Shown: positions 34,553 through 46,645 of the stretch, one piece after another | Layout: each line of letters begins with the position of its first letter | How positions within the stretch are numbered: the stretch's first letter is position 1 | Position numbers and translations under genes: made by a program | The notes under the pieces: model-generated | What the model was told of the DNA's origin: nothing | What the model saw: only the letters and a program-made list of their open reading frames with translations | Databases searched by the model: none | Source of the DNA: Larix kaempferi | Taxonomy: Eukaryota; Streptophyta; Pinopsida; Pinales; Pinaceae | DNA: 64,000 nt | Reading direction: 5' to 3' | NCBI GenBank assembly: GCA_027924585.1 | Contig: BSBM01000106.1 | Coordinates: 38,393,501 to 38,457,500, forward strand

Positions 34553-36030
34553 ATTTTTGCGACCACACTGAGGAAAGAACATAGATTTGATTTCATAGAT
34601 TCATTTTCATTTGTCTTTGATTTCATGTCTCTTTATCAATCCTTTTTCTAGCCTCTTGAGACCCTACTACCCTTAGATTTTGTCTTTAAAGAGTTTCTTG
34701 GGTCCCCATGATTCTCTTTGGGATTAGTATTAGGCCTCTTGCCCCTTTTACCTTAGAAAATATAGCTTTTATGTTACTTGTTCTTTGCCCGGCGCACCTG
34801 GGTTGTGCATATAGAGTGCCGACACTCTTTTCCTTAAGACAATGTGTGCCACCGACGCTCTTTGCTAGTGTACAGAGTTCGCAAGCCCCTCTCTGGCACT
34901 CCTTGCATGTGTACAGGGTGTGCCAGTCCTTCTTAGGTGCTCTAGTTTGGGGTGTCGGGGTGTGACGGCCCCTTCAAGCCTAGTTTTTAGCTAGGATTTC
35001 CTTCTTTTTGGGGCTTTTGGTCTGATTGCTTGTGGTCTGTAGGCTGCATATTATAGTCACAGAACCCCTAGGCACAACATACTATCATTTTCCTCCATTT
35101 TTTGGGTCTTTTGAGATTTGGATCCATGTTTGGCCCATGAATCGTGTATCCTACAGTCGTTTTGACCCATATTATTGTTTTAAGATAATTTTTTGGTTTG
35201 ATGTACTTGGCTTGTTTTAAAGACTTGAAATGTGTGGGATATCCATGTATTTTTAAGCCTCTTTTCCTTAGGTTGTGCATCTTGTTTCCTTTGCATGTTG
35301 AGCTATCTAATGATTGATGGGAAATATTGATTCCTAGTCTCCACTTTAGTTCAAAGAGAAGCTTGATTTTGTCCCTCTTTTGATAGATTCACAAATTGGA
35401 AAACATAAACATTCTTCTTATTTTAATTTGATCATTTGATATCCTTGGTATCACACTCATAAGAAGAAGAAAGGCTTGTTCCATATTTGTGTGCATTTGA
35501 TATTATTAAGTGCTTTTCTTTGTCTTGCATTTGATTGGAAACGTTTTTGGAATCCTTCTTTCCGTAGATTAGATGTGTCTTTTTCGAGTGTAAAATGACG
35601 GGAAATGGATTATAATTTTAGCATTTGGTGTTCATAAAAATATCTATTTTTGTCACTTTAGGATAGTTTGGGTATCGTTTTACATGATTGGTTATCATTC
35701 ATTACAAAAGCTAAAATCGCATTTGCATTGGGTTGTGCATTTGGGAACGGGAAAGAACTCTCTCTCCCATAGCTAGAAATTTATTGAAAGAAAAATTTGC
35801 ATTGGTTCATTCTACATGCATGGTTTGAGTCAGGTCTTCACACCATCGAGTTGCACTTCCATCACCTTTTTGAGTAAAACAACAAGCCCTAAAATTTACA
35901 TACCCTAACTCAACACACATTTAACCTCATTTGTGAGTAAAAACAATCTTGTAGTTAGGTAGGACACCGGGGATAGGAATCCAAATAATTCCCCCTTGTC
36001 ATTTTACATCTGAGACATAGTTGTTTTCTC
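34553..36030 (+). other. leader of gypsy-type element
   Basis: Non-coding by eye. A block at about 34780-34950 (GTGCATATAGAGTGC, CCACCGACGCTCTTT, GTGTGCCAGTCCTTC) reuses the motif family GGTGCGCCACC...CGCTCTTTCCC found in the LTRs near 33975-34060 and 49660-49740. Confidence 0.45.
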
Positions 36031-36474
36031 TTAGGGTGCTAAAATACTCTTGTACTTATTGACATGGTCATCGACTGGTTTATTGGGAGGGCCTCCTGTT
36101 TCACGGGGGTAAGAAGCGATGACAGGTTCCAGACGGACTTTGTGGAATGCCACACTCCACTTAGCACCTAAGGACATCTATCCATTGTCTTCCTTGTATT
36201 TTTCGTATAGGTGTTACAAGGGATCAAAGGTAGAATATCCAGTATCCTTCTCGGACGTGTCATGAACAAGGTATCCTAGTGACCATCCTTCTAGGGCTCT
36301 TATACCCGGGATCCCTTTCGGTAGAGGGATATCCTTTCAGACATATTGGTCTCTCACTTCATATTGTCTGACTTGGATTTCATCACCTTGCGAAGGATAC
36401 GATCTGTTGAGGTCTCTGGAACTTACATAGGATGATTGCTTACTCTTATACCTTGTAGAGGGTCTTTTATTTTC
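36031..36474 (-). pseudogene. antisense coding relic upstream of gag
   Basis: On the strand opposite to the element, one frame runs 148 codons with only three stops: TGA 36339-36337, TAA 36216-36214 and TAG 36180-36178. Between them it is protein-like: YPSQGDEIQVRQYEVRDQYV, then KDIPLPKGIPGIRALEGWSL, then HLYEKYKEDNG, then VRLEPVIASYPRETGGPPNK. Each stop is one substitution from a sense codon. I do not recognise the family. Some Tat-lineage gypsy elements are known to carry an antisense ORF. An older gene fragment captured by the element is the alternative. Confidence 0.5.
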
Positions 36475-36672
36475 TTAGTGCTGCTTGTTAGCTTTCTGGC
36501 CTCTTTTTTATAGCTCACTTGTTGTGGCATCGGTTACAGTAAAGATTTTTTAGCTTGCTTTTTTGGCCTATGTGCCTCTTTTTCTTCTAGCTCCCCTTTT
36601 GCATGCTCGGTTGCCTGAGGGTTTTTGAGTTATTTTTAGCAAGACTTCATCCACGTCACTTAGTCTTATTCC

Positions 36673-38211
36673 ATGGAGAATCCATATCCATGCACCCAAG
36701 CTCCTTCTGGGACTACCAATCAAGAGACCCCTTTTCAAGGGGTACCTTTTGTCTTTCCTCCAGTTGGAGATATTGGTCCTCCCTTCATTGCTATGTTAAA
36801 TATTCCTGGATTAACCATAGGATTACCAGTATGGTTATTCAATCTAGTGATTCCGGTTGCACCCAATGTTTCAAATGTTAACTCTCCACCACGAGAGTGT
36901 CAATCCCAAACTAATCCTTCATCTTTTTCGTCAGATGTATCTTCTTCCATTCCTTATTCCTCACCTAATCAAAGAAAAAGTGTTAGTAATTAGGAGGATA
37001 AGAAGAATAAGAAAAGGAATATTAAGAAGAAGAAGGAAAAGAAAGAGACCAAGCATCAACCATCTTCCTCTGATGGAACTCATTCCATTCGAACACCTCA
37101 TTGACCCAAGTTCCCTTGAAAGCTTTGCAAGGGTGATCACCTTCTCAAGGATTGTCCCCGTATTTCCAAAGTGTTAGAAGAGTAGTCTAAAGCCTCTAAA
37201 CCAACTATATCATCAGCCTCTGGCCATCATACTGGTGATACCCCATCAACTAGTGACCCTATGGTTAAGAGTCGGAAAGGTAAAGTAAAAAATCATTGTT
37301 TGTTATGGAAGGGTATGCACCTTACTTACCTTTGTCCACGCATGGATGAAGCTTCACAGTTGTTGGAATACATTACTGTATCTCAGAACCACTTTCCAAC
37401 CAGATATTGTAAGTTGTCCCTTGACCCCCCATTGGTTGATGAAGTGGTCGATCCAACTCCATCCTTGGTCGATCCCACTCTTTCTTCAAAGAGTGAAGCT
37501 AAAGTGGTCGAGTCGATATGACCTCCACTTGATCCCACTCTTTCATTGGAGAATGCCTAGACTGAAGCAGTCACCATGACACAATCTTCGTCTCATTCTT
37601 ATCTTCCAAGTGAGAGTGAATAGGAAACCGTCGATGTTTTCCTGGTCGGTTCAGAGGAGATCCTGTCCGTTTCCACAGGACCCCCTCCAGGTACTGATGT
37701 CATTTCCTTCAATTGGAATGGGCTAACAAATCCTCGTCTTCCTTCGAGTGTTCGTTTTCAAGTATCTGTAGGAGTTTCTGATAAGGAAATCTTTCGTACG
37801 ATAGTTGATGAGGGAGCCTTTGTTAGTATTTTATCCTCAACTGCTTGGAAAGCTATAGGTTCCCCTCAGCTTGTACTAGTCACTGACCAGGTTTTGGATT
37901 TTCATAGAATGCCTACTGGACATTTAGGGATCCTTCCTTAGTTACCTATCACTTTAGGAGGGAAAACTGTCTGTATTGATGTTATGGTAGTCCAAGGTCC
38001 CTTAGATTTTAATCTACTCCTTGGACGTGATTATGTTTATGTAATGAAAGATGTAGTGTCCTCACTCTTTCGAGTGATGTATTTTCCCCATGATGGGAGA
38101 ATTGTGACCATCGATCAACTTTCCTTCGTAGCACCCACTCATCGTATGACTCCTAGTCATCTGACTACCCTGAATGCTCCACATATTTTAGTGGTTTCCT
38201 CTCCCTTGTGA
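36673..38211 (+). pseudogene. gypsy gag-protease relic, one frame with seven stops
   Basis: ATG at 36673 opens a single frame of 513 codons with stops at 36991, 37117, 37183, 37519, 37558, 37621 and 37939 and no frameshift. The first part is Pro/Ser-rich, then basic (KKNKKR...KKKEKKE). A zinc knuckle at 37117-37155 reads stop-KLCKGDHLLKDC, its first Cys now TGA. A second, HCLLWKGMHLTYLC (about 37291-37330), has its second Cys replaced by Trp. A retropepsin domain follows: VDEGAFVSILSSTAWKAIGS with Asp at 37807, then GPLDFNLLLGRDYVYVMK (about 37996-38048). The downstream polymerase is missing. The DEGA version of the active site may be normal for the family. Confidence 0.8.
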
Positions 38212-38334
38212 TGGGGGGAAGGTCTCCAGCCTCTGGGAATCATGATGGAGTTGTTTCTCTAGCTTCTTATGCTGGGGGGAACCCTACCAACCTCTGGACA
38301 TCATGTTGGGTAGGGCCAATCTTCAAGCAGAGTT

Positions 38335-38860
38335 TCCCTTTTGGTTTCAAGCTTGTCTTAAAATGAAACCATCCTGTGTGAGGATAGTTTTATTCCATTT
38401 CAAGCTCGTTAAAAAATGAAATGGCCATTTTGGGAGAATAGTTTTATTCTCTTTCAAGTTCGTTAAAAAATGAAATAGACCTTCCAAGCATAGTTTAGTT
38501 TTGGTTTCAAGCTTGTGTAAAAATGAAACCATTCTCCAAGAATGGTTTACCTTTAGTTTCAAGCTTGCGTAAAAATGAAACCATTCTCCAAGCATGGCTT
38601 CTTTGGTTTCAAGCTTGCGTATAAATGAAACCATCCTCCGATCATAGTTCATTTTCTATGTCAAGCTCGTTAAAAAATGAAACAGGTTCTCTCAAGCAAA
38701 GTTTACCTTTGGTTTCAAGCTTGTTTAAAAATGAAACCATCTCCTAGGAGCATAGTTCCCTTTCTGTGTCAAGCTTGTTAAAAAATGAAACAAGTTAATG
38801 AGAATAGTTCCCTTTCTGTGTCGAGCTCGTTAAAAAATGAAACAGATCCTTTTCCATTGA
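38335..38860. repeat. tandem array of about ten inverted-repeat units (52-60 bp)
   Basis: Each unit holds TTTCAAGCTTG (or CTCG) followed by a spacer and AAAAATGAAA. TTTCA and TGAAA therefore form a small stem, extended to GGTTTCA...TGAAACC in several units. Related units (GAGCTCGTTA...AATGAA) reappear at 47580-47720, beyond the nested copia array. Confidence 0.8.
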
Positions 38861-39228
38861 GTGGAGTCTTCCCATAGACTTAGCACATGAACCTTCTTTT
38901 CATCCTCCTATGCCATTTGATCTTCGTTCGTCTCTGGTGAACATATTCATATTAGTAGCCAGGAGTTTAATCGAGTGAAGATGTAGATTATGAGAATGAA
39001 ATGGAGCTTGGGGGGCATGTCTTCAACCTCTAGATGTTATGTTGAAGTCAAATCATTCGTACCTCCACACTACGGTGGAGTTAAGTCACTTACTTCTAGC
39101 AATCATGCTCGGGGCATGTACCAACCTCTAGATATCATGATGGGAAAAAATCCACCAATGGGAATACTTTTCGAGCATACTTTCTTTTGGGTTTTGAGCT
39201 CACTAAACCATGAAAATAATCCCTAGCA
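38861..39228 (+). other. interior of gypsy-type element before the copia array
   Basis: No coding feature was recognised. The last 107-108 bp (39121-39228) are duplicated at 46645-46752. Confidence 0.6.
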
Positions 39229-40077
39229 TGTTAGGATATTCCTATACTCCATCCTAGTCCCACCAGTATTTTGATCATTTACATTTTCAGTCATGCATGC
39301 ACTTTTAGGGTTTGCATGCATCATTTAGTGATTGCATGCATCATTTAGTGATTGCATGCATTTCCATGCATTCCAGACATCAGTCTGGCACCTAGCCCTC
39401 AGTTAGCCAACCCCCGAGAGCTTCTCTCAGATCCGTTTTATCCCTCCTAGAGCTTAGTGCGCCCTTCCTCCTTGATTTAAAGAAGCCACTCGTCCTTTCT
39501 CACCTACCAGTCCAGTTTACTTCAGTTAGCCACCAGTATTTCCTTGATTTGAGGCTAGACTGACTCCTCACTGCTGTTATCACTCCGATTGACCTCCGAT
39601 GAGACATGACTACCTGTTATGACTCCAATTATCTCCTCATGCACCCTCCACTGAGCCTCCTTCATTCATTTAGTGTCTCCATGTGCCAGTTACATTCAAT
39701 TACACCTACCACACTTAGTTAGACTCAATTTGACTGACGGTTGACAGTTACTTGTGCATTGATGACTCCACCGATGATGAGATAGACTACTAGTTGTGCT
39801 CCGCTGACACTCCAGTGATCTTTTGATCACTCCATGAAGGCTAATTTGAATTTCCACCTTGGCATTCGAATCCTCATGTAGTGTACTACTTATTGTCATA
39901 TTGTGATTAATTAATTAGTGTGTGTGAAGTATTTTTGCTTCTATCCGAGTTCTACTGTATTATTATTCTGTTGCTCATTATACTGCATTGACCACTCTTC
40001 TTCTATTTTCTTGCTTAATCAATTAATTTCTTGCGAGGTATACATCATCTCTTAGATCTGCTGTGAGGATTTTCACA
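39229..40077 (+). repeat. LTR1 of copia array
   Basis: 849 bp, TGTTAGGATATTCC...TTTTCACA. It shares the TTTCCATGCATTCCAGACAT variant with LTR5, not with LTR2, LTR3 or LTR4. Confidence 0.92.
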
Positions 40078-41410
40078 TGGTATCAGAGCATGTTGAGAGT
40101 ATTGTTTATCTCCATTCTAGAGAGTTTTTTGTAGGTTATTACCAAGATTTCGAGTGCAGCAGTTTCTGCATTTTTGTAGTAGTAGCAATTGCAGATATTC
40201 TCTATTGTTTTTGCAGGTATTCTACAGCTTCAATGTATTCAAATTTAGAAGGAATCTCTCATCTTTCTCCATTCAACTATGATGAATGGAAACCAAAAAT
40301 GATATCAGATTTGAAGATCCATGATCTCTTTGATTGTTATTTTGAAAGAGAGTTCGAATCCTCTGAAGAGAAGATTGACTGGTTGAATAAAGGTGACATG
40401 GGCTTTGGAAGAATGATGCTTGCTTTTCCTAAATACATGTTTTACCAAATCATTGATGATGTTGAAACTCCAAAAGAGCTATGGGCCATCTGGATGAAAG
40501 ATATGGCAAACAAAATGAAGGATTTGGTACAAACACTTTCGAGAGCAAGCAAAGTGATGCATTCGCCCTCCTTGATGATCTCATTGATCATGAACCAATA
40601 TCAACCACATCTCATATTGAAGTTGTCCACAAAAAACCTATAGATTCTACACTCATGATCCAAATTTGTTCTCTTTCTGTGCCAAATCACACTCTAGATA
40701 TTGTAGAAGGTCCTAAATCCTCTCTTGCACCAGATTCTGTTAGTTTGCATCATGATCACATGATTATTTCGGAGGTAAAATCATCTATTCGAGGTAATGC
40801 ATTCTCCCTCCTCAAGCAATCACCTCTTATTTACTACTATATGATCATTATTTCATGCTTTTAGAAGGTTATTGAAGAATATGGCCATTGCCACCCACTT
40901 GGGATAATTTCTCATGCATTCACTGGTTTTGATCTCACCTCTTATGGTTCAAAGGATATCTCAAGAAACCATTGCCATTCGCTTGGGATAATCTCTCATG
41001 CATTTACTGGTTTTGATCTCACCTCTCATGGTTCAAAGGAGATCTCAAGAAACCATGATTCAATTCTTGGATCTAATTTGGATTCTAAGCAATTACTACT
41101 TGGGATAATTTCTCATGCATATGATAGTTTTGATATCACCCTTGCTGGTTCAAAGGAGATAACAAGAAACTATTTATCAAGTCTTAAATCTAATTTGGAT
41201 TTCAAGCAATCATTATTATTTGATAGTTCTTTTTGGCATAATCTCACCCATGATGGTTTGAAGGAGAGGACAAAAGACTATCTGCATATTCATGTTTTTT
41301 ATCCTACCTCAACTGATTCAAATCATAGGTTCAAGGATCATCCTCATACTTTTGGATTTGTTCTCATCACATTCGATCTAAAGAGAAAGTACAAGCACAT
41401 GCTTTTTTAG
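40077..41410 (+). pseudogene. interior 1: gag-like N-terminus plus repeat-domain ORF
   Basis: Same protein as interior 2. There is a frameshift near 40485 (one base lost in the CATCTGGATGAA region), TAG at 40862-40864 where interior 2 has CAG, and a terminal TAG at 41408-41410. The gag-like segment (LSPFNYDEWKPKMISDLKIH, about 40260-40320) resembles the N-terminus of copia gag. The repeat domain at about 40880-41240 keeps the LGIISHA and SKEI(T/S)RN motifs. Confidence 0.75.
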
Positions 41411-41642
41411 CATGATCCACTTCTTCCCAAGAAGAATATACCTCCAGACATATGACCAAGCATCACACCTGCTTGAGTTTTGAGCATTTATTTTTTATGT
41501 GTGCCTTATAGTCTGTTTTGAGGGGGGGCTTATTTTTCCCATGAAGTTTTCCCCACTTCCTTGGGTTATTGACTGTTATTATTCATTGTATTGGGTGACC
41601 TTTGGTCTTAGTTACCAGGGCCCAGGATGGATTAAGGGGGGG

Positions 41643-42462
41643 TGTTAGGATATTCCTATACTCCATCCTAGTCCCACCAGTATTTTGATCATTTACATTT
41701 TCAGTTATGCATGCACTTTTAGGGTTTGCATGCATCATTTAGGGTTTGCATGCATTCCAGTCATCAGTCCAACACCTAGCCCTAAGTTAGCTAGCCCCCG
41801 AGAGCTTCTCCCAGATCAATTTTAGCCCTCCTAGAGCTTAGTGCACCATTCATCCTTGATTTAAGGAAGCCACTCGTCCTTTCTCACCTACCAGTCTAGT
41901 TTACTTCAGTTAGCCACCAGTCTTTCCTTGATTTGAGGCCAGACTGACTCCTCACTGCTGTTATCACTTTGATTGACCTCCGATGAGACATGACTACCTG
42001 TTCTGACTCTAGTTAGCTCCTCATGCACCCTCCACTGAGCCTCCTTCATTCAGTTAGTGTCTCCATGTGCCAGTTACATTCAATTACACCTACCACACTC
42101 AGTTAGACTCAATTTGACTGACGATTGACAATTACTTGTGCATTGATGACTCCACTGATGATGAGATAGACTACTAGTTGTGCTCCGATGACACTCCAGT
42201 GATCTTTTGATCAATCCATGAAGGCTAATTCGAATTGCCACCTTGGCATTCGAATCCTCATGCATTGTACTACTTATTGTCCATATTGTGATTAATTAAT
42301 TAGTGTGTGTGAAGTATTTTTGCTTCTATCCGAGTTCTACTGTATTATTATTCTGTTGCTCATTATACTGCATTGACCACTGTTCTTCTATTTTCTTGCT
42401 TAATCAATTAATTTCTTGTGAGGTATACATCATATCTTAGATCTGCGGTGAGTATTTTCACA
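41643..42462 (+). repeat. LTR2 of copia array
   Basis: 820 bp, preceded by GGATTAAGGGGGGG and followed by TGGTATCAGAG at 42463. It serves as 3' LTR of unit 1 and 5' LTR of unit 2. Confidence 0.92.
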
Positions 42463-43849
42463 TGGTATCAGAGCATGTTGAGAGTATTGTTTATCTCCAT
42501 TCCAGAGAGTTTTTTGCAGGTTATTACCAAGATTTCGAGTGCAGTAGTTGTAGGAGTTTCTGCATTTTTGTAGCAGTAGCAGTTGCAGATATTCTCTATT
42601 GTTTTTGCAGATCTTCTACAGCTTCAATGTATTCATATTTAGAAGGAATCCCTCGTCTTTCTCCATTCAACTATGAGGAATGGAAACCAAAAATGATATC
42701 ATATTTGAAGATCCATGATCTCTTTGATTGTTATTTTGAAAGAGAGTTCGAATCCTCTGATGAGAAGATTGACTGGTTGAATAAAGGTGACATGGGATTT
42801 GGAAGAATGAATCTTTCTTTGCCTGAATACATGTTTTACCAAATCATTGATGATGTGGAAACTCCAAAAGAGCTATGGACCCATCTCGATGAACGATACG
42901 AGAAACAAAATGAAGGATTTGGTCCAAACCCTTTCGTGAGCAAGCAAAGTGATGCATTCACCCTCCTTGATGATCTCATTGATCATGAACCAGTATCAAC
43001 CACATCTCATACTGAAGTTGTCCACAAAGAACCTGTAGATTCTACACTCATGCTCCAACTTTCTTCTCTTTCTATGACAACTCACACTCTAGATATTGCA
43101 GAAGGTCCTAAATCCTATCTTGCACCAGAGTCTGTTGGTTTGCATCATGATCACATGATTATTTTGGAGGTAAAATCAGCTATTGGAGGTAATGCATTTG
43201 CCCTCCTCAAGCAATCACCTCTTATTTACTACTATATGATCATTATTTCATGCTTTCAGAAGGTTATTGAAGAATATGGCCATTGCCACCCACTTGGGAT
43301 AATTTCTCATGCATTCACTGGTTTTGATCTCACCTGTTATGGTTCAAAGGAGATCTCAAGAAACCATTGCCATTCGCTTGGGATAATCTCTCATGCATTA
43401 CTGGTTTTGATCTCACCTCTCATAGTTCAAAGGAGATCTCAAGAAACCATGATTCAAGTCTTAGATCGAATTTGGATTCTAAGCAATTACTACTTGGGAT
43501 AATTTCCCATGCATATGATAGTTTTGATCTCACCCCCGCTGGTTCAAAGGAGATCTCAAGAAACTATTCATCAAGTCTTAAATCTGATTTGGATTTCAAG
43601 CAATCATTATTATTTGATGGTTCTTTTTGGCATAATCTCACCCATGATGGTTCGAAGGAGAAGACAAAAGACTATATGCATATTCATGTTTTTGATCCTA
43701 CCTCAACTGATTCGAATCACAGGTTCAAGGATCATCCTCATACTTTTGGATTTGTTCTCATCACATTCGATCTGAAGAGCAAGTACAAGCACATGCTTTT
43801 TGAGCATGATCCACTTCTTCCCAAGAAGAAGATACCTCTAGACATATGA
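42462..43849 (+). pseudogene. interior 2: best-preserved gag-like plus repeat-domain ORF
   Basis: An open frame of 346 codons starts at an ATG made by the last LTR base and the primer site. The likely functional start is MYSYLEGIPRLSPFNYEEWK near 42627. The gag-like part (PKMISYLKIHDLFDCYFERE ... PKELWTHLDERYEKQNEGFG) matches copia gag N-terminal (DUF4219/UBN2-like) layout. The rest is unfamiliar. There are three copies of a unit with LGIISHA...FDLT...GSKEISRN (starts near 43290, 43374 and 43490, spaced 84 and 116 bp) and a fourth degenerate copy (HNLTHDGSKEKTKDY). One base is missing near 43399, shifting to the frame that ends at 43849. No zinc knuckle, protease or polymerase is present. Confidence 0.75.
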
Positions 43850-44034
43850 CCAAGCATCAAACCTGTTTGAGTTTGGAGCATTTATTTTTTATGTGTGCCT
43901 TATAGTCTGTTTTGAGGGGGGGTATTTTTCCCATGAAAATTTTCCCACTTCCTTGGGTTATTGACTGTTATTATTCATTGTATTGGGTGACCTTTGGTCT
44001 TAGTTACCAGGGCCCATGATGGATTAAGGAGGGG

Positions 44035-44859
44035 TGTTAGGATATTCCTATACTCCATCCTAGTCCCACCAGTATTTTGATCATTTACATTTTTCAGTGA
44101 TGCGTGCACTTTTAGAGTTTGCATGCATCATTTAGGGTTTGCATGCATTCCAGTCATCAATCCATCACCTATCCCTTAGTTAGCCAACCCCTGAGAGCTT
44201 CTCTCAGATCAGTTTTATCCCTCCTAGATCTTAGTGCGCCCTTCCTCCTTGATTTAAGGAAGCCACTCGTCCTTTCTCACCTACCAGTCCAGTTTACTTC
44301 AGTTAGCCACCAGTCTTTCCTTGATTTGAGGCTAGACTAACTCCTCACTGTTTTTATCACTCTGAATCCCGATTGAACTCCGATGAGACATGACTACCTG
44401 TTCTGACTCCAGTTAGCTCCTCATGCGCCCTCCACTGAGCCTCCTTCATTCAGTTAGTGTCTCCATGTTCCTGTTACATTCAGTTACACCTACCACACTT
44501 AGTTAGACTCAATTTGACTAACGATTGATAGTTACTTGTGCATTGATGACTCCACCGATAATGAGATAGACTACTAGTTGTGCTCCGATGACACTCCAGT
44601 GATCTTTTGATCACTCCATGAAGGCTAATTCGAATTGCCACCTTGGAATTCGAATCCTCATGCATTGTACTACTTATTGTCATATTGTGATTAATTAATT
44701 AGTGTGTGTGAATTATTTTTGCTTCTATCCGAGTTCTACTGTATTATTATTCTGTTGCTCATTATTGCATTGACCACTCTTCTTCTATTTTCTTTCTTAA
44801 TCAATTACTTTCTTGTGAGGTATACATCATCTCTTAGATATGCTATGAGGATTTTCACA
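44035..44859 (+). repeat. LTR3 of copia array
   Basis: 825 bp, preceded by GGATTAAGGAGGGG and followed by TGGTATCAGAG at 44860. Confidence 0.92.
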
Positions 44860-45023
44860 TGGTATCAGAGCATGTTGAGAGTATTGCTTATCTCCATTCC
44901 TGAGAGTTTTTTGCAGGTTATTACCAAGATTTCAAGTGCAGCAGTTGCAACAAATTCTGCATTTTTGCAGCAGTAGCAGTTGCAGACATTCTCTATTGTT
45001 TTTGCAGGTCTTCTACAGCTTCA

Positions 45024-46203
45024 ATGTATTCAAATTTAGAAGGAATCCTTCGTCTTTCTCCATTCAAATATAATGAATGGAAACCAAAAATGATATCATA
45101 TTTGAAGATCCATGATCTCTTTGATTGTTATTTTGAAAGAGAGTTCGAATCCTCTGATGAGAAGATTGACTGGTTGAATAAAGGTGACATGGCCTTTGGA
45201 AGAATGATGCTTGCTTTGCCTAAATACATGTTTTTATCAAATCATTGATGATGTTGAAACTCCAAAAGATCTATGCGCCCATCTGGATGAAAGATACAAC
45301 AAACAAAATGAAGGATTTGGTCCAAACCCTTTCGAGAGCAAGCAAAGTGATGCATTTTCCCTCCTTGATGATCTCATTGATCATGAACCAGTATCAACCA
45401 CATCTCATATTGAATTTGTCCACAAAGAACTTGCAGATTCTATACTCATGCTCCAACTTTCTTCTCTTTCTGTGCCAACTCACACTCTAGATATTGTAGA
45501 AGGTCCTAAATCCTCTCTTGCACTAGAGTCTGTTGGTTTGCATCATGATAACATGATTATTTCGGAGGTAAAATCAGCTATTGGAGGTAATGCATTCTCC
45601 CTCCTCAAGCAATCACCTCTTATTTACTATTATATGATCATTATTCAATGCTTTCAGAAGGTTATTGAAGAATATGGCCATTTCCACCCGCTTGGGATAA
45701 TTTCTCATGCATTCACTGGTTTTGATCTCACCTCTTATTGTTAAAAGGAGATCTCAAGAAACCATTTCCATTCGCTTGGGATAATCTCTCATGCATTTAC
45801 TGGTTTTGATCTCACTTATCATAGTTCAAAGGAGATCTCAAGAAACCATGATTCAAGTCTTAGATCTAATTTGGATTCTAAGCAATTACTACTTGGGATA
45901 ATTTCTCATGCATATGATAGTTTTGATCTCACCCCTACTGGTTCAAAGGAGATCTCAAGAAACTATTCATCAAGTCTTAAATCTGATTTGGATTTCAAGC
46001 AATCATTATTATTTGATGGTTCTTTTTGGCATAATCTCACCCATGATGGTTTGAAGGAGAGGACAAAATACTATTTGCATATTCATGTTTTTTATCCTAC
46101 CTCAATTGATTCGAATCATAGGTTCAAGGATCATCCTCATACTTTTGGATTTGTTCTCATCACATTCGATCTGAAGAGAAAGTACAAGAACATGTTTTTT
46201 TAG
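45024..46203 (+). pseudogene. interior 3: gag-like plus repeat-domain ORF
   Basis: The same protein again. There is a frameshift near 45231 (extra T in the CATGTTTTTATC region), TAA at 45742-45744 where the others have a Gly-Ser segment, and a terminal TAG at 46201-46203. The ATG at the LTR/primer-site junction (44859) leads to an early stop here, so the gag ATG at 45024 is the only usable start. Confidence 0.75.
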
Positions 46204-46436
46204 CATGATCCACTTCTTCCCAAGAAGAATATACCTCCAGACATATGACCAAGCATCACACTTGCTTGAGTTTGGAGCATTTATTTCTTATGTGTGCCTT
46301 ATAGTCTGTTTTTGAGGGGGGGCTTATTTTTCCCATGAAGTTTTCCCCACTTCCTTGGGTTATTGACTGTTATTATTCATTGTATTGGGTGACCTTTGGT
46401 CTTAGTTACCAGGGCCCAGGATGGATTAAGGGGGGG

Positions 46437-46645
46437 TGTTAGGATATTCCTATACTCCATCCTAGTCCCACCAGTATTTTGATCATTTACATTTTTAGTC
46501 ATGCATGCACTTTTAGGGTTTGCATGCATCATTTAGGGTTTGCATGCATTCCAGTCATCAGTCCAGCACCTAGCCCTCAGTTAGCCAGCCCCCGAGAGCT
46601 TCTCCCAGATCAATTTTAGCCCTCCTAGAGCTTAGTGCACCATTC
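46437..46645 (+). repeat. LTR4, truncated after about 209 bp
   Basis: Preceded by GGATTAAGGGGGGG. It follows LTR2 through GTGCACCATTC and then switches to CAACCTCTAGG, which belongs to the left flank of the array. The junction shows at most 1 bp of microhomology. Confidence 0.88.
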
